64,000 bases of DNA. It comes from Drechmeria coniospora. Lineage: Eukaryota > Ascomycota > Sordariomycetes > Hypocreales > Ophiocordycipitaceae. The notes beneath the pieces are model-generated. The model was not told the DNA's origin, searched no databases, and worked only from the letters and a program-made list of their open reading frames with translations. A program made the translations under genes and the position numbers. Numbering within the stretch: position 1 is the stretch's first letter; the number at the start of each line of letters is the position of its first letter. Location of the stretch: the NCBI RefSeq assembly GCF_001625195.1, contig NC_054390.1, forward strand, positions 2,566,027 through 2,630,026, written 5' to 3'. This document shows, one piece after another, positions 22,181 to 34,235 of the stretch.

Positions 22181-24569
22181 ATGTACAATTATATTGTCAG
22201 CGCGGCTGTGTTGGCTCAAGTGGCCGCTGCTGCAGGCATAAACTGCACCACCGGCAACTGCCTGCAGGCTCCTGGCACGAAACTGAACCTGTCGACCACG
22301 GCGACGATAAATTCTTCGGACAACCCTTGTGCCCAAGTCAGCTCGGCTTGGGCCTCTCAGAAGAAAACGAAACGTATGTGCATACATACATACATATATA
22401 TATATATATATGAGGATGGCTTCCTGATCGTGATTCTTGCTTGCTGACGACGTGCGTGCATGTGCAGCTACCGAGCCTCCTAGCGTCCCCGCTGCGCTCG
22501 CTCACGAGTGCCTCAACTCGATACCTGTTGGGAAAGAGTTGGCTATCAACCTCGTCGACTCACTCGAGCCGTACCTCGAGTGGCACAGTAATACGCCCTT
22601 CCTCAAGGATCCACCAAAGGATTATTTCTATCCGGCCTACGATATGTTTGCCAACCTTGCCAGTGTTAGGGCGAACCTGGAGGCCGATAAGTATGCTAGC
22701 GAGTATGCCTTTCAAAAGGACTTGTTGGATACAGTTTTCATGCCAGCCCACGATGGCCATTTCTACTTCTACCCAGATGCAATGGTCAAGGCTTTCCTCT
22801 TCGAGCGTGCCCGCTCTCTGGTTTCCATTAGCGAGGACGGCCAATCGCTGCCAGTGATTAAGATCTACGGTAGGGTAATCCTATCTGATAGATAGACTGA
22901 TTGACTCTACCTTCGCTGCTAACACTGCTTAGAGGAAGTCATCGCAGACCCTAAAACTGCCCGTACCGTGGCGAAGATTAACGGCATCGACGCGGCCAAG
23001 TATGTCGAGCATACCGTTTCCAAATTTTCCGACCTCCATGATATTGATGCCGCCTACAACTCCATGTTTTTCGAAAAGGCGACCTTCGCCTATTCGGGCA
23101 TTAAAGGTGCCTTTTCAGCCGGCAGCGGTATTGCCAGCATCGTCTATCAGGGTCCCAATACTACCTTTTCCTTCACCGACGGCACCACCCTTGCTGTGGA
23201 AAACAAGGCCAATATTGTTGGCGATATGGCTGGTGTTACCGACGGTTCATCATTTTACCTCAAGTTCTGCGATCCTTTTGCATCCAGGAGACCCAAGAAA
23301 ACCAAGAGTTCTGGAACGACAGGAAAGGCGACCAGTAATGAGCACACGAAACGAGCGACCGACAACAGAGGCGCCCTTGTCCGAGGATATCCGCAACCTA
23401 CAGTTTCATCTCCAGATGGTAACGTATCCGGCTACTACCTAGCCGGGAAGGGCCTCGAGGATGTTGCCGTTATTTCGTTGCTTTCGTTCAAATCCAATGA
23501 CAGGGTCCGCTTCCAAGCCAGCGTTCGAGAGTTTTTCCGCCAATCTGTGGCCGCTGGCAAAACTAAGCTCGTCATTGACTTACAGGGGAACGATGGCGGG
23601 TTTTCCTTCTTGGGCTATGACTTCTTCCGCCAGCTATTCCCCGACGTGGAGCCGGACGGCTTTTCGCGTTTCAAGAACAGTAAAGGGTTCGTCGCCATGT
23701 CACGCGTCATCAGCGATGCCGTCAAGGACATAAACCCTTTTACTAGCGATGACGTCAACCTTGTAGACTTCTCCCAGATTGCATTCAACTACCGCTACGA
23801 CCTCAACGTACATAACAAGCCGTTCCGGTCGTTTGAGGAAAAGTTTGGGCCACACATGATCAGGGATACGCCCTACACTAGCCTAATGCGTTGGAACTTG
23901 ACCGATCCCATCAGGACTACGAACGCTTCTATGGGCGCTGGTATTCAGATCTCGGGATACGGGAAGCTTGCTAACCTCTCTGCACCCTTCAAGCCGGAAA
24001 ATATCGTCCTATTGTATGACGGTGCTTGCGCCTCTACCTGCACTCTGGCCTCCGAGATGTTGCGCATCCAAGGTGGTGTAAAGTCGGTCGCTTTTGGTGG
24101 CCGTCCGCGTGAGGGGGCTATCCAGGGCGTTGGCGGTACGAAGGGCGCCCAGACCTTGGACTTTGAAAATATGGCTGTGAACATTTATCGCGCTTCTCAA
24201 CTCACGAAAGACTCGAAACTGAAAGCCGAGCTAAACCGCTATAATATACTACCACAACTACGATCTGGAGGTACTGGCATTAACTCGCGAGACCAGCTTC
24301 TGCGAGACAACATCGAGGACGGTGTTCCTGCGCAATTTGTCAGAGAGAACGCTGACTGCCGGCTATACTGGACTGCACCTATGATAACTGATGTCGGCGA
24401 GGTCTGGAAAGCGGCCGCCCATGCCGCGTTTAACGGCGGAAGGTGCGCATATGGTGGTATCGCGTCCAGGGCTTCGAGTGTTAGGTCTGCCGGTTCCTCC
24501 AGGACTTCGAGTTCTAGGTCTGCTGGTTCCATCAAATTTCGCAGAGCCTCACGATTCTCGCAGCACTAA
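22181..24569 (+). CDS. secreted S41-family (CPAF/UstP-like) peptidase
   Basis: Three exons: 22181-22373, 22468-22869 and 22933-24569, giving 743 aa. Introns are 94 bases (GTATGT...GCAG, holding a CATA/TA microsatellite) and 63 bases (GTAGGG...TTAG). Residues 1-19 form a signal peptide (MYNYIVSAAVLAQVAAAAG), followed by a Cys-containing N-terminal region. His159 and His162 lie in PAHDGHFYFYPD. The S41 core has VIDLQGNDGG (about 412-421) and YDGACASTCTLASEM with Ser566 as the likely nucleophile. The Lys of bacterial Ctp proteases is not seen: the matching place reads VAFGGRPREG. That favours a Ser-His mechanism as in chlamydial CPAF (inference). The family includes UstP of the ustiloxin peptide pathway, but no RiPP precursor or UstY-type gene lies nearby. 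The C-terminus is Ser/Arg-rich with a 33-base tandem duplication. It stands alone in A/T-rich, gene-poor DNA and may be accessory. Confidence 0.88.
22377..22411 (+). repeat. CATA/TA microsatellite inside intron 1
   Basis: ACATACATACATA followed by a TA run of about 16 bases sits in the first intron of the S41 peptidase gene. Confidence 0.85.
24465..24530 (+). repeat. 33-base tandem duplication in S41 peptidase C-terminus
   Basis: Two adjacent 33-base units (24465-24497 and 24498-24530) share the pattern TCCAGG.CTTCGAGT..TAGG and end TGGTTCC or CGGTTCC. They encode SRASSVRSAGS and SRTSSSRSAGS. The frame is kept, so the duplication lengthens the Ser/Arg tail without breaking the gene. Confidence 0.9.
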
Positions 24570-27247
24570 ATACCCCCAAGGTGTTCGGAGTCGTTGGATT
24601 GGAATCCATTTGCTTTCAAGACACCATATTTGCTTCAGATTTAGATGCTTCCTATGTTGCTCTAATTTTGGACTCGAATGAGTAATAATACCACATTAAT
24701 ATTTACCGAGGTGTCGCTGTCCAGACGGAGGACCAGAACGGTTCAACTCTTTATATATTCGCCTGTAATACCAAGGTTAAAAACATTTGGCTGCAAGATA
24801 TATAAGTTAAGTCACAAATTCGAAAGATACAACGATCCTATTCTCGATTGCAATGGACTTGTTAGACGTCAGATATGCCTGATTTTGTGTCCTAAGACCC
24901 CAGCAATGTGACTTCTTCACAACTTGCATTCGTAAACCGAAAAGCCATCAATTCCAATCATAGACGAGGGGCAAATGAAGGCGTAAATTTACCTCGGGGT
25001 ATCAAGACATCATGGAATCATGAAAAAGCTGGTGACGAAGTGGCCTAAGCTGGCATTTGCCAAGGCAATAATTGTAATTGAAAGGCTTTGTCTAGGATAG
25101 TTGGCAGACGACATGTTAAACCATCTCTTTGCCACTGAATGTGTTATTATTCACTTCCTGCCTGTCACGTTCGTGTGGTATGATGTAGATGCCGAACGAA
25201 GGATTCTGGCATGAGGTTGGGGAAAGAGGCCCGCAGGCAGGCTGCTCCTGCAGGTAGCAGAGCCAAATACTCGGTGCGGCAGTCGCAACCTAGCCCTCAT
25301 CTAGAAGCCGCAGTATCATTCTCGCCAATATCCTTATTTTTGGCTCCATTTAGATTATCATCTCTTCTTGTAGGCGTTCTGTTCCTCAGACTGCTGCTCG
25401 ATCGACTTAGACCTTGATATGCCACAAGTTCACAACGGCCGGGCCCTACCAACTCAAAACCACTTGCCGCCATCGCCCCCGTCAAGTTTCTTCCCCGACC
25501 TGCCTCAAGTTTGCATTCCCTTGAGGTGGTCATTCAGCACGACACGACATTTACGCGCGGATGTCACTCCTGTTTCCTCGAAGCGATAGCTTGAAACGTT
25601 GGGCTTCGGTCCGATGCAGGCCAAGAATGCGGTTTGCAACGACCTTGCCATTTGCTTCCCGCGTTATTCTCTTGCCTGGTGCAGCCTTGTATCACAGGAA
25701 GCAGTTTCTAATCTTGGAGCAAAATTAGTTGTCACACATAACATCGTCCTGGGCCCTTCATTCTAGCCTTCGGCGTCCCGGGTGGCAGAATCGGTCGGCG
25801 CTACCGAGCCGGTTCCTCAAGGGCGCAGCCAATCAAGTGGTCATTACAGCGTGTTCAGTTGCCTGCATAGTCGTCGTAGGCCGAATCACATCTGCCGCCC
25901 GCATCTGGCCAGAACCTGTCAGAGCAACGAACGGTGCGGGATCGATTGCTCCGTTGAATGGATGACTTCGGAATGAGCAGGTAGGATCCATTTTCGTCCA
26001 CCAATAGGCCGGTTGGAGAACGGCTACAACAGACACGAAGCGGTTCGCCGGCCACCGAACGAGTACCTGCCGGATGAAATGCTTATTGGGCTTGCTCCGT
26101 CAAGTGCCGCAGTACTCCAAGTTTCACCCTCATGCGTTTGCTTCGACTTTCCATCTACCACTGCAGAATACAGTACTGGTACACGTACTTGTCTGATACG
26201 CGCAGGTAAGTACGAGCATGGAGTAGGCACCGCAGTATTGACAGACCCGCACGCTTTTGTCCACGGCCAGGACCTGGTCAACCAAATTGTCAACAGCCAA
26301 CCAGCTGCAGCACATGCCTGCACTATGCAGCCCTGGGACAACAACTAATTCTCAGGTACAAAGTATCAATAGAAAGTGTACGGAGTAGGTAGGTACAGCT
26401 ACGAGTACTTGCAAGATACGATACGCGCACTTACTGTACAGCTACAGCTATAAGTATGTGCGCACCTACTGTACTTGGGCAGGAAGGAGATGGGGAGTTT
26501 ACTTGACATGTAATTATGTAAGTACATGTACTGCAAGTACAGTAATAGCTGCTCACCCCCTGTCTCCTTGATAGCTTCACCCCTGAACCCCACCTTGGCC
26601 TACGCCCCTGTTCCCGACTCCAGTGGCCGTCACTCTTCGATCTCGTCACGCTCAGTCCTCGGCCCTCTACCAGCAGCCGGGCGCTTGAATTTTTTTTTCG
26701 AGACACGCGCTGCACTCTCCCTCCCCCTTGTCCTTACGGCTGGGGATCCGTTCCACAACACAGCAGCAGGGAGCGGTTCGACGATACACTCCGGATCAGT
26801 CCATCGGTACATTCATGTACAAAACGCGGCGCTGCCTTTGCCGCCAGACCCTCGTCGGCTCTCACGTCAACACAGCACACAGCGCACCGCTACTCCTACG
26901 TCGACGAACCATACAAACACATTCGCCACTGACCGTCAAGCGGCTCTGGCGCGTGCACGCCCGTCTAGAATTGCCAGCCACCCCTCCCTCAACATAGCTG
27001 GCTCGTCCGGCTCGCCTCTCTCCCAGTCCTTATTAAGCTGCATATTTCCTCCCTCATTATACCACAACCGAGCCGAGCCATACCCGCTTCTCTGCTTTGA
27101 CATTTCAACGTCCTCTTTCATTCATCGCCCTTGGTCTACTGCCAGTTCACACTCGACGGCCGTTTCGTGAAAAAGCTTGCGAGACCTGATCTCCACGACA
27201 CAACATCTCGGCCGATTGTCCAACATTGGAGAATCACCGTCAAGGAC
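24570..27247. other. spacer, A/T-rich at left
   Basis: 2.7 kb without a supported gene. The first 600 bases continue the A/T-rich character of the peptidase surroundings. A small GTAC-type patch lies near 26,190-26,530. From about 26,560 to 27,247 the + strand is pyrimidine-rich and probably is the promoter and leader of the gene at 27,248; an open frame of 214 codons there (26526-27170) is low-complexity leader-like and not reported as a gene. Confidence 0.5.
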
Positions 27248-27949
27248 ATGATGCCGCCAGCCAAACCTATACTGGAGAAGCTCTCAACGCCTGTCACGGC
27301 CAGCTTCCCGTCCGAGATCACATCGGCCTCGGTTGCAACGCCCCTATCAGCCATCCAATTTCACCTCAAGCCGGAACCGGAATACGTCAAGACGCCTATC
27401 AGCCCACCCTCAGCTTACACCGACTTCTTGACCAAGGCCATGTCCCTCAACTCTCCAGCCGTGGCAATGTCGTGCGAAAACAATTCCGAAGTCGAGCCTG
27501 CCTCGAGCACCGCCGTCGGCGACAAATTGGAGGCCCCCCAGACGAGCGGGGACGGCCCCGCATCCGCTGTATCCGTAAAAAGAGGCAAGCTGTCGCTGCC
27601 AACATCAGCACCTGCGATTCCTTCAAGCCCGTACCCGTCATCAGCCTCGACGTCGGCGCCCCCGAACAGCGCTGCTTCATTCCCAAGCTTGAAATTGCCT
27701 TCGAGCCCGGCGGTTTCCGGCTACGACTCTCCCCTCAGCGCTAGCGTCGTCAGATCACCGTTCAGTGCGCGATCGCTCCACTCTGTGTTCGACTGGGACG
27801 CAGCCCTGAAGGCTCGCTACGCAGACGCAAAGCAGCAAAAGTCATCGAGAGCTAGCGTGCGACATATTCGAGAAGTCGTCACCAGGACTGTCACCTACAC
27901 GCCTAGGATGGATCCAGCTCCGAAGGGCAAGCGGCGAAAGGTTGAATAG
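27248..27949 (+). CDS. Ser/Pro-rich protein of unknown function, 233 aa
   Basis: Start taken at the MMPPAKPILEKL methionine pair (27248/27251), because the in-frame sequence upstream looks like leader. The N-terminus contains IQFHLKPEPEYVKTPISPPSA followed by YTDFLTKAMSLNSP, which looks like a conserved peptide. The centre is Ser/Pro/Ala-rich low complexity. The C-terminus is compact and basic: SVFDWDAALKARYADAK, RASVRHIREVVTRTVTYTPR, then MDPAPKGKRRKVE, ending in a likely nuclear-localisation signal. I believe fungal proteins with the same RHIREVVTRTVTYTPRMDPAPKGKRRK ending exist as uncharacterised proteins, but I cannot name a function. A nuclear role is an inference from the basic tail. 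Confidence 0.7.
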   Translation: MMPPAKPILEKLSTPVTASFPSEITSASVATPLSAIQFHLKPEPEYVKTPISPPSAYTDFLTKAMSLNSPAVAMSCENNSEVEPASSTAVGDKLEAPQTSGDGPASAVSVKRGKLSLPTSAPAIPSSPYPSSASTSAPPNSAASFPSLKLPSSPAVSGYDSPLSASVVRSPFSARSLHSVFDWDAALKARYADAKQQKSSRASVRHIREVVTRTVTYTPRMDPAPKGKRRKVE

Positions 27950-29413
27950 GGAAAGAGTCGCATCTCGACGGCAATCGGACGGGACCAGGATGGCTGCCTG
28001 AATTTGGAAGGGCATGTCTGATTCGGATCCGCGGCAACGATGATTCACTCAACGTTTGTTGGCAACGGCGCACGGGAAGATTCACCAGACCAGACAAGAC
28101 CCAATCCTGCTTCCTCTGTCTATATTTTCGATCTTCAGCTGCAATGCAGGAATGGAGGGGAAAGCTGGGGCGTCAACGCCAAGGACGTGCTGGATATTAC
28201 GACATGACGATTATGGAACCTAGTTCGGACGACACAAGCGGGCGGGGGTCACACGAGCGAATGTTGCAAATGGCGGCTGTTTACAGGATGACTTCTTGTT
28301 CATGATGAAATTTGTTTTAGAATGCAATGTGAGGCTGGCTTCAGGGAGGCGAGGGATTGCGCCTCCAACGTTCAGCCCACTCTCTTGCGTGCCATAGACG
28401 AGCCGCTGCTGCGCCGGTGCTGCGGAAACAGGACAAGCAGAGCGATAGGTGCAACAAACAGCGGGGGTTGATGCACCGCCATAGCGTTGGAAAAGCCGAG
28501 TGGGCGTCAAGCTCGAGGTGTGCGCTTTGGTATTCCTGCCCCTCCCGCGCTCTACTCGGTCCAAGGGGGCGTTGATGGAAGCACGAGTCTGTTCCACAGC
28601 TCGGAGTTTGCTTGTTTACTGCAAGTGTTGGCGTCGTGGGCAGGTAGTGCGATGCAGATTCTGCAGATGCACATGAGGCATAACAGGTGCTAGATAGGTT
28701 GGCAGGTTGGTAAGTAGGCAGGTAGGTAGGTAGTGAACAAACAGCTGCGCATGAACAAGGACAAAACTCTGCGTCTTCTTGATATTGCGCACCACCCGTC
28801 CTCGAACGAGCGATCAAGCACTGGCACTCGCGCAACGTAGATATTGGTCAAGTAGGATGCGTCTGCCGCCGTCAAGGTCGAGCGTAGGGGCGCTGCGGTC
28901 CTCATAGCACCTTGTGCCTTCTTCGCTGCTTGCCATCCCCAAACCATCCAAGCAGCCGTAGTCTCTTGCAACTGCTCGCTCGTTGCCGTATACTGCATCC
29001 ACTCGCCCGCATTTCACGCGCGCATATATCATGAACATACATGTGCTATAATTTTGGCTGTTCGTCGAATCCCAGCGACGAATGGCAGGTTGCGATTTGG
29101 GCCGGCAGGCAGCGGCAGCGGCATCTGCCGTCCGACTTGTTCTGGTCGTTGGCCAGAAAGGGACTGGTCCACCGACTTGTTCCACCGACTTGCTCTACCG
29201 ACGTGTTCTACCGAGGGATTTTCGCGCCTTCTTGTCACGCCTCATTCTTCCCATGAGCACCACATAAATGGATGTAAGTAAGTACTTGTAAAGAGACCGA
29301 AGGAGTGGGGTGGCGAGGAGAGGAGAGGAAGGCCGTTTTCCAGCGGCTGGCTGACTCTCCTCACGCACTCGCATGGCCCTCCGCACTCACATGGCCCTCC
29401 GCTCATTAAGGAT

Positions 29414-29428
29414 GGGGGGGGGGGGGGG
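29414..29428 (+). repeat. poly-G tract of 15
   Basis: Run of 15 G in non-coding sequence about 180 bases left of a GTAC island, similar to the association seen at 3681-3698. Confidence 0.85.
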
Positions 29429-29599
29429 CTAGAACCCTTGACCCAGCTAGCGGCGGGTGGAGTGTGGGGCGGGTATTCTTCTTGGGAAGGGAAGGAGCGT
29501 AGGGACTCGGGAGGGGGCGCGTTTGTGGTGGGGCCGTCATCGAGACACGCCTCTGACCACCAAGACGTTTCCAGGCTCCTATTACTTTCATGCACTCAT

Positions 29600-29770
29600 T
29601 GGTACGGACTGTATTTACGGAGTACACCTACAGTACTCCGTACTCCGTACAGCACATGGATTAGAAGTGTACTCCGTACTTGCATGGGCTCCATGCTTGT
29701 ATGTGCGTTCATTCGTGAGTGGAGTGCAAGTACATGTACGGAGTGCATTATACGACGTTCTCCGTAAGCG
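29600..29770. repeat. GTAC / GTACGGAGTAC repeat island
   Basis: Contains TACGGAGTACACC, then overlapping TACTCCGTACTCCGTAC near 29,634-29,650, and further GTACTCCGTAC and GTACGGAGTGC units. Non-coding. Confidence 0.8.
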
Positions 29771-31633
29771 CCCAAATGCAAATGTCGGCCAGTCCCACGC
29801 AGGTGATTGGCCAGGCCAGGGTGTGACTACTTGGACAACCGCACCGGCGTCGGCTCATCCGCTTCATTGGTTCTTGCCTACGCGCCGCTGCCAATGGCTT
29901 CAGGGGTCAGAGTCAATCGGGGAAGGGGCAACGCGTGGTGGGCGGGACAGCAAGAACGCTCCTTGCTGATGGATGACTGGAGGAGGTAGGAGCGATGGAG
30001 ATGGACGGACCGGCCGAACGAAGAATGGAAGGCACCGACCGCAAACAGCAAACAGCAAACAGGTTACAATTTGTCGGCGAGCGAATGAGATGAAGTACCA
30101 AATGTGCGTACTTCTCCGCCCAACACTTCATGCTCATACTCACTCGTCTGCAGGACTTCGGAGCATATTTCGATTGTCACTGACGTGCTGGTGCATGGTT
30201 CAAGGTGGTAGAGGCCGCGGGCGGCGGCAGCACGTGAATACGGCCTGCAAATATGTGACGAGTGAAGAGGAGGAGGAGGAGGACGACGACGACGCTGTTT
30301 CGACCTCATTTCATGCGTCATCTTGCTTGCATTCCCGCTTTTATCTTTCATGTTGGTGAAGACGCGAGCGCGCCGTTCAAGCAGCCACCATGTACTCCGT
30401 ACTCCGTACGTGTTTAGATGTATGTATCGTTCTTGAATGAGTTCTCAGTCAGAACCACATCCGTCATGCTGGTATTAATAATGCCGCCCCGCCTCGGGCG
30501 TCTAGCATTTCAGAGGTGCCGTCTCTCGTCCTGTCCTGTCTCATCTCATCTCATCTCACCGTATGCCGCCCCATCCCATCCGATCCTACTGTACAGACTC
30601 TGGTACGGACTGTACGCGTACTCCGTACAGCATTTGCGCCCAAAGTTCCCACCCCCCTTCTGCTTTTCTACCCCCCTCCCCCTCGCGGCGCTTCCCAGCA
30701 TGTGCAAACTGTTCCGTATTCCGGATCGTGACGCTATGCTTCGTCTGCATAGTTACATGTACTTGGATGTTGTTTTTGTACCGTTCGTTGTGGGAATCTG
30801 TCACGGATCAGCGGAAGCAGATACCGCTGCGCGTCATGTCGAGGCAACGTTGCTTCAGGCTTCGAAACCATTATGCCCCCTTCACCTGCTTCACCTTGTT
30901 CACCATTTCCCCAAGATAAGCAGGTGAATAGGCAGGTGAAATCGGCGGAGGGGCAGCTTTGTGGTTTGGTCTCTGGACAGGGCACGTCCCCATTCCCGAG
31001 CGGTGAAGCTGTCGGCAAGCGAAGCGTGCAGGTAGCGCTGTCAAGGCCAGGAAGATGACAGCGGCAGACGGCGAGCCTGGTGACTCACCCCAACGTCAAA
31101 TAGGACGTAACTGTATGCTGATTTCTGAATGCTCCACCGTCCGTCCTTGTGCTTGTGACACGGTATCCGCGGCTGGCGATGGGCGGATATTCCGTGATAT
31201 GTAGCAAGCAGCCACGAGTTGTTAGACGGTGACCCTAAATACGTGCGCATACACCTGCATACACGCATACTTGTACGTGCATATCTGGATAGATACATGC
31301 GTACATACATACGCGCTGTTAATAATGTGTGCAATACATAGACAGTGTATGTAGAGGCAGTGTGAGCTTTGAAACACTGTCCTGCCTGATGCTGGCTTCG
31401 TCGCTCTGATTCGTTCGTACAATCGTCATCATAATCATCATACCCTCCTCTTCCTTCCCATCCATCATTTGTCCACTCTTCTCTTCGAAGCGCCGTCGGT
31501 CCCTGTCCCTCCAAGAATGCCTCTCGTAGCGATGCTGCTTCTCGATCTGCGTCCCCGCCTTCCCCCCTCTCGGCGCGGCCCGCGATGCTCCCATCCAAGG
31601 CAAACAGAGCATCAATCACGCCGCCACCGCCCG

Positions 31634-34235
31634 CTAGTCCACTTCTCGTACTTCCTTGGCCACGGCGTTGCATAACGCTACCTTGACCCCGGCGCCCGTG
31701 AGTACGTGAATCCACAGCCTCTGCGTGTCGCTCAGCCGGTCGTTGGCGCTCTTGACCTCGGCGAACATGACCTCGCCGCCGCGGCCGGACACGCGCCAGA
31801 GCAGCAGGTCCGGTACCCCTCCCCCCCGGTGCTTGTATTCCTGCGCCATGACCCTGCAGATGGCCGCCAGCGCGCTCCCTTCGAAGCACCGCACCAGCTC
31901 GGCGATGTCTTCCACGTCAAAGTCCCAGTCGAGGCCGACTACCGCCGTCCGCCTCGAGTGCTCCTTCTCCCAGACGTTGCGTACGAGCCGCTCGGCCGAG
32001 CCGTTGGCAATCTCCACGAGCCGGTGGTTGATCTCCGATGCCCTCGCGGGGAAGAAGGCATCCGTGTGCAGGTCCAGCGGGCACGTCTGGTACGCCGTCT
32101 GGAACACGTTCGGGATGTAGAGGAACAGGATGTCGTAGAAGAGATAGGCAAAGACCGTACGGATTACACCCCCCTCGGCGTGATATCCCTTCCAGCCTTC
32201 GGATCGAAAGTGGCTCAGACACATCTCTTCGACGCTGCACTCGCCCTCGGAGCCAAGCTTGTCGAGCCACACGGTTTTGGTGCTGACGCCGAGAGCGCCC
32301 GGCTTGGGGACCAACTCCCGCTTCAGCTGGATGCCTTCGACCGTAATTTCGACCGGCCGAGCTAGACGGACGTGACCAAAGTCGTGCTGGAGCCGCCGGG
32401 GGATCCGCAGCTTCCTCTCCAGCTTCACCAATCGCTTCTGGAGGTCGTAGTGGTGGATTAGGTGGCAGTCCGGGTCTTGAAGGCCAGCTTCGCACGTCGA
32501 CACCGCCGCTCTTCTCCAGCGCTTCTTCAGAAGCTCGACGTCCATGGAAGCCGCCTCTTCGTCGAGGCTAGCCATGTAGTGTTCTTCCAGAAGTGCCTTG
32601 CGTTGATACCAGCCGCCTCGTCGGCTGATGTGGAAAAGCTTCTGGTCCAGCAGCTTGCTGAGCAAGCGGTACTCCTCCAGATGCGCTTTTCGTCGTCCAA
32701 AAACATACATGGCCTTCAGCATGATGCGCGTGTACGAGTGCGCTGGGTTGAACCGCCTCAGATACGCGCCCTCGCCCGCTTCGTACACCGTCCGCTCCTT
32801 CTCATTCTCCTCCAACACGTGCATCTGCCACCGCGGATACACCTTTTCATGAACTTCCACAATCCGTTGCAAGTCGGCTTCGCTCGGCGGCCCGTTGGAC
32901 TCCAGTATAGCATCCACTTCGGCCTCCAACCGGATCGCAGCCTCGAACTCGAGCACGTGCGTGCGGCATGCAAAAATGTTCGACGTGCGGCAGACAATGT
33001 ACTCGGGAAAGTTCCTTCGAGCGATTCTCGACAAAATAATTGTCGTGAGCGACTTTTCTGTCCATTCGGTTGACCTGTAGAAGATCAAATGCACGCGCTC
33101 GAAGAGATGAAATGTTGATGGCGACAGCCGTATGCACGGTCCGAGAACTTCGAGCATCTTCTTCAGAAAGTGCTGTTCTCGACTTGAGTCCTCTCTCCTC
33201 ATAATGGATGGCAGGCCTTTCGACGCTTCGGTCCCATTCTCATCGTCATCGCGACTGTTTTGTCTGCCAAGCCCGAGCACCGTCAACCCCGTTTGCTGCT
33301 GGCTCGTGCGACAGAGGCCCTTGATCAGTTCGGATTTGTTCCGCCCCTGTATCTTGGCCTCCTTTCCAAAAGCTTTGAGCTCGTCGAGATAGAGCAATGC
33401 AGCTGCCTCTTTAAGGGTGGATATATGATCGTCGGATGCGTCGGCGAAAGTAAACCTCTCCGGAAGCCGGGACTCGTCCAGGTGGAGTCCCGGGGTGACG
33501 TCTACTTCAGTATCAGGTGTGCTTGACACCGGGAGCTGCCTTACTTCTTGAAGCGACCTGACCGCCGCTTCCGGATCCGAAACATCGGCATAATATCCGA
33601 GCCGGCTACACCGATGCCACGCCGCAGTCTTTCGTAAAAAGAGCCTGACGTAACTACGCCCTCGTAAGCGACAGGTACTCGATTTCGCGCCGGGTGAAGC
33701 CTTACAGATATTGTGTCTCGTAGTTCAATTGCTTCCACCGCCGGAACACTTCCGTTTCTCTGTCGTCAAAAAGGTGCGCCTCCTCTTCCAGCACGGTGTC
33801 CAACGCGAGATTGAAGGCGTCGACGTAGATGGAGCTTCTTCCTTTGACCCACAACGGCGCTTTCCTGTCTGTGATTGCGCCCTCATCCCCGACAGCATTC
33901 TTTTGGGAGGATTTTAAGCTTTCCATTTCATATTCTGCAATCGCCTTGTCATCCGTTTGTGTGGGGGGTAGAACGTTCTCCACCTCCGTGGTTCCATCGA
34001 TTCGCTGCTCGAAATCGTCATCGTCGACGCCTTCATCACTCCCCCTTCTCCTCGGCGGACACCCATCCGACGAAGATTCATCCGACCTTTCGAGTGGCGA
34101 GTTTTGGCCACTTGATTCGTCCCGTTTCAGTCTCTTTGCTGGCCGTCCTTTGGTAAGCTCGTCGGTGAATGTCGACGTTGACACTGGGTCGTCAGGCTCA
34201 GCACGCAGCAGCATGCTTTCGACAAAGACGTCCAT
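31634..34235 (-). CDS. FAN1: FAN1-type structure-specific nuclease (VRR-NUC)
   Basis: Fanconi-associated nuclease 1 homologue, a 5' flap endonuclease and 5'-3' exonuclease in interstrand-crosslink repair. Two exons on the - strand: 34235-33706 and 33653-31634, joined across a 52-base intron (33654-33705, GTAAGG...CGTAG). The product is 849 aa. The junction restores NYETQYL-YVRLFLRKTAAWH, typical of the FAN1 N-terminal region. The middle has TPR-like helices (about 380-600). The C-terminal VRR-NUC domain has EGGVIRTVFAYLFYDILF, GVPDLLLWR (Asp792) and FAEVKS (Glu809, Lys811), a complete PD-(D/E)xK site. No UBZ finger is seen at the N-terminus. The start is set at MDVFVESM; an in-frame ATG at 34361 would add 42 less protein-like residues. 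Divergent from SDC1. Confidence 0.93.

Larger units (their letters stand above)
27950..31633. other. 3.7 kb spacer with simple repeats
   Basis: No supported gene. It holds GGTA-type repeats (about 28,702-28,734), a 15-base G run (29,414-29,428), a GTAC island (29,600-29,770), a GAGGAG/GACGAC triplet tract (about 30,269-30,297), a CATCT repeat (about 30,537-30,560) and two overlapping core units near 30,392-30,409. An open frame of 282 codons on the - strand (31041-31889) overlaps the FAN1 3' end in another frame and is Arg/Gly-rich, so I treat it as a shadow. Confidence 0.55.

Noticed and set aside
22181..24569. A ustiloxin-like RiPP cluster around the S41 peptidase
   Set aside because: No precursor with repeated core peptides, no UstY-type oxidase, no tyrosinase or P450 gene is visible within about 5 kb on the left or 7 kb on the right.
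26526..27170. 214-codon open frame on the + strand
   Set aside because: Low-complexity Ser/Pro/Thr translation of pyrimidine-rich DNA directly upstream of the gene at 27,248; better explained as leader.
31041..31889. 282-codon open frame on the - strand
   Set aside because: Overlaps the FAN1 3' end in another frame; Arg/Gly-rich with no recognisable domain.
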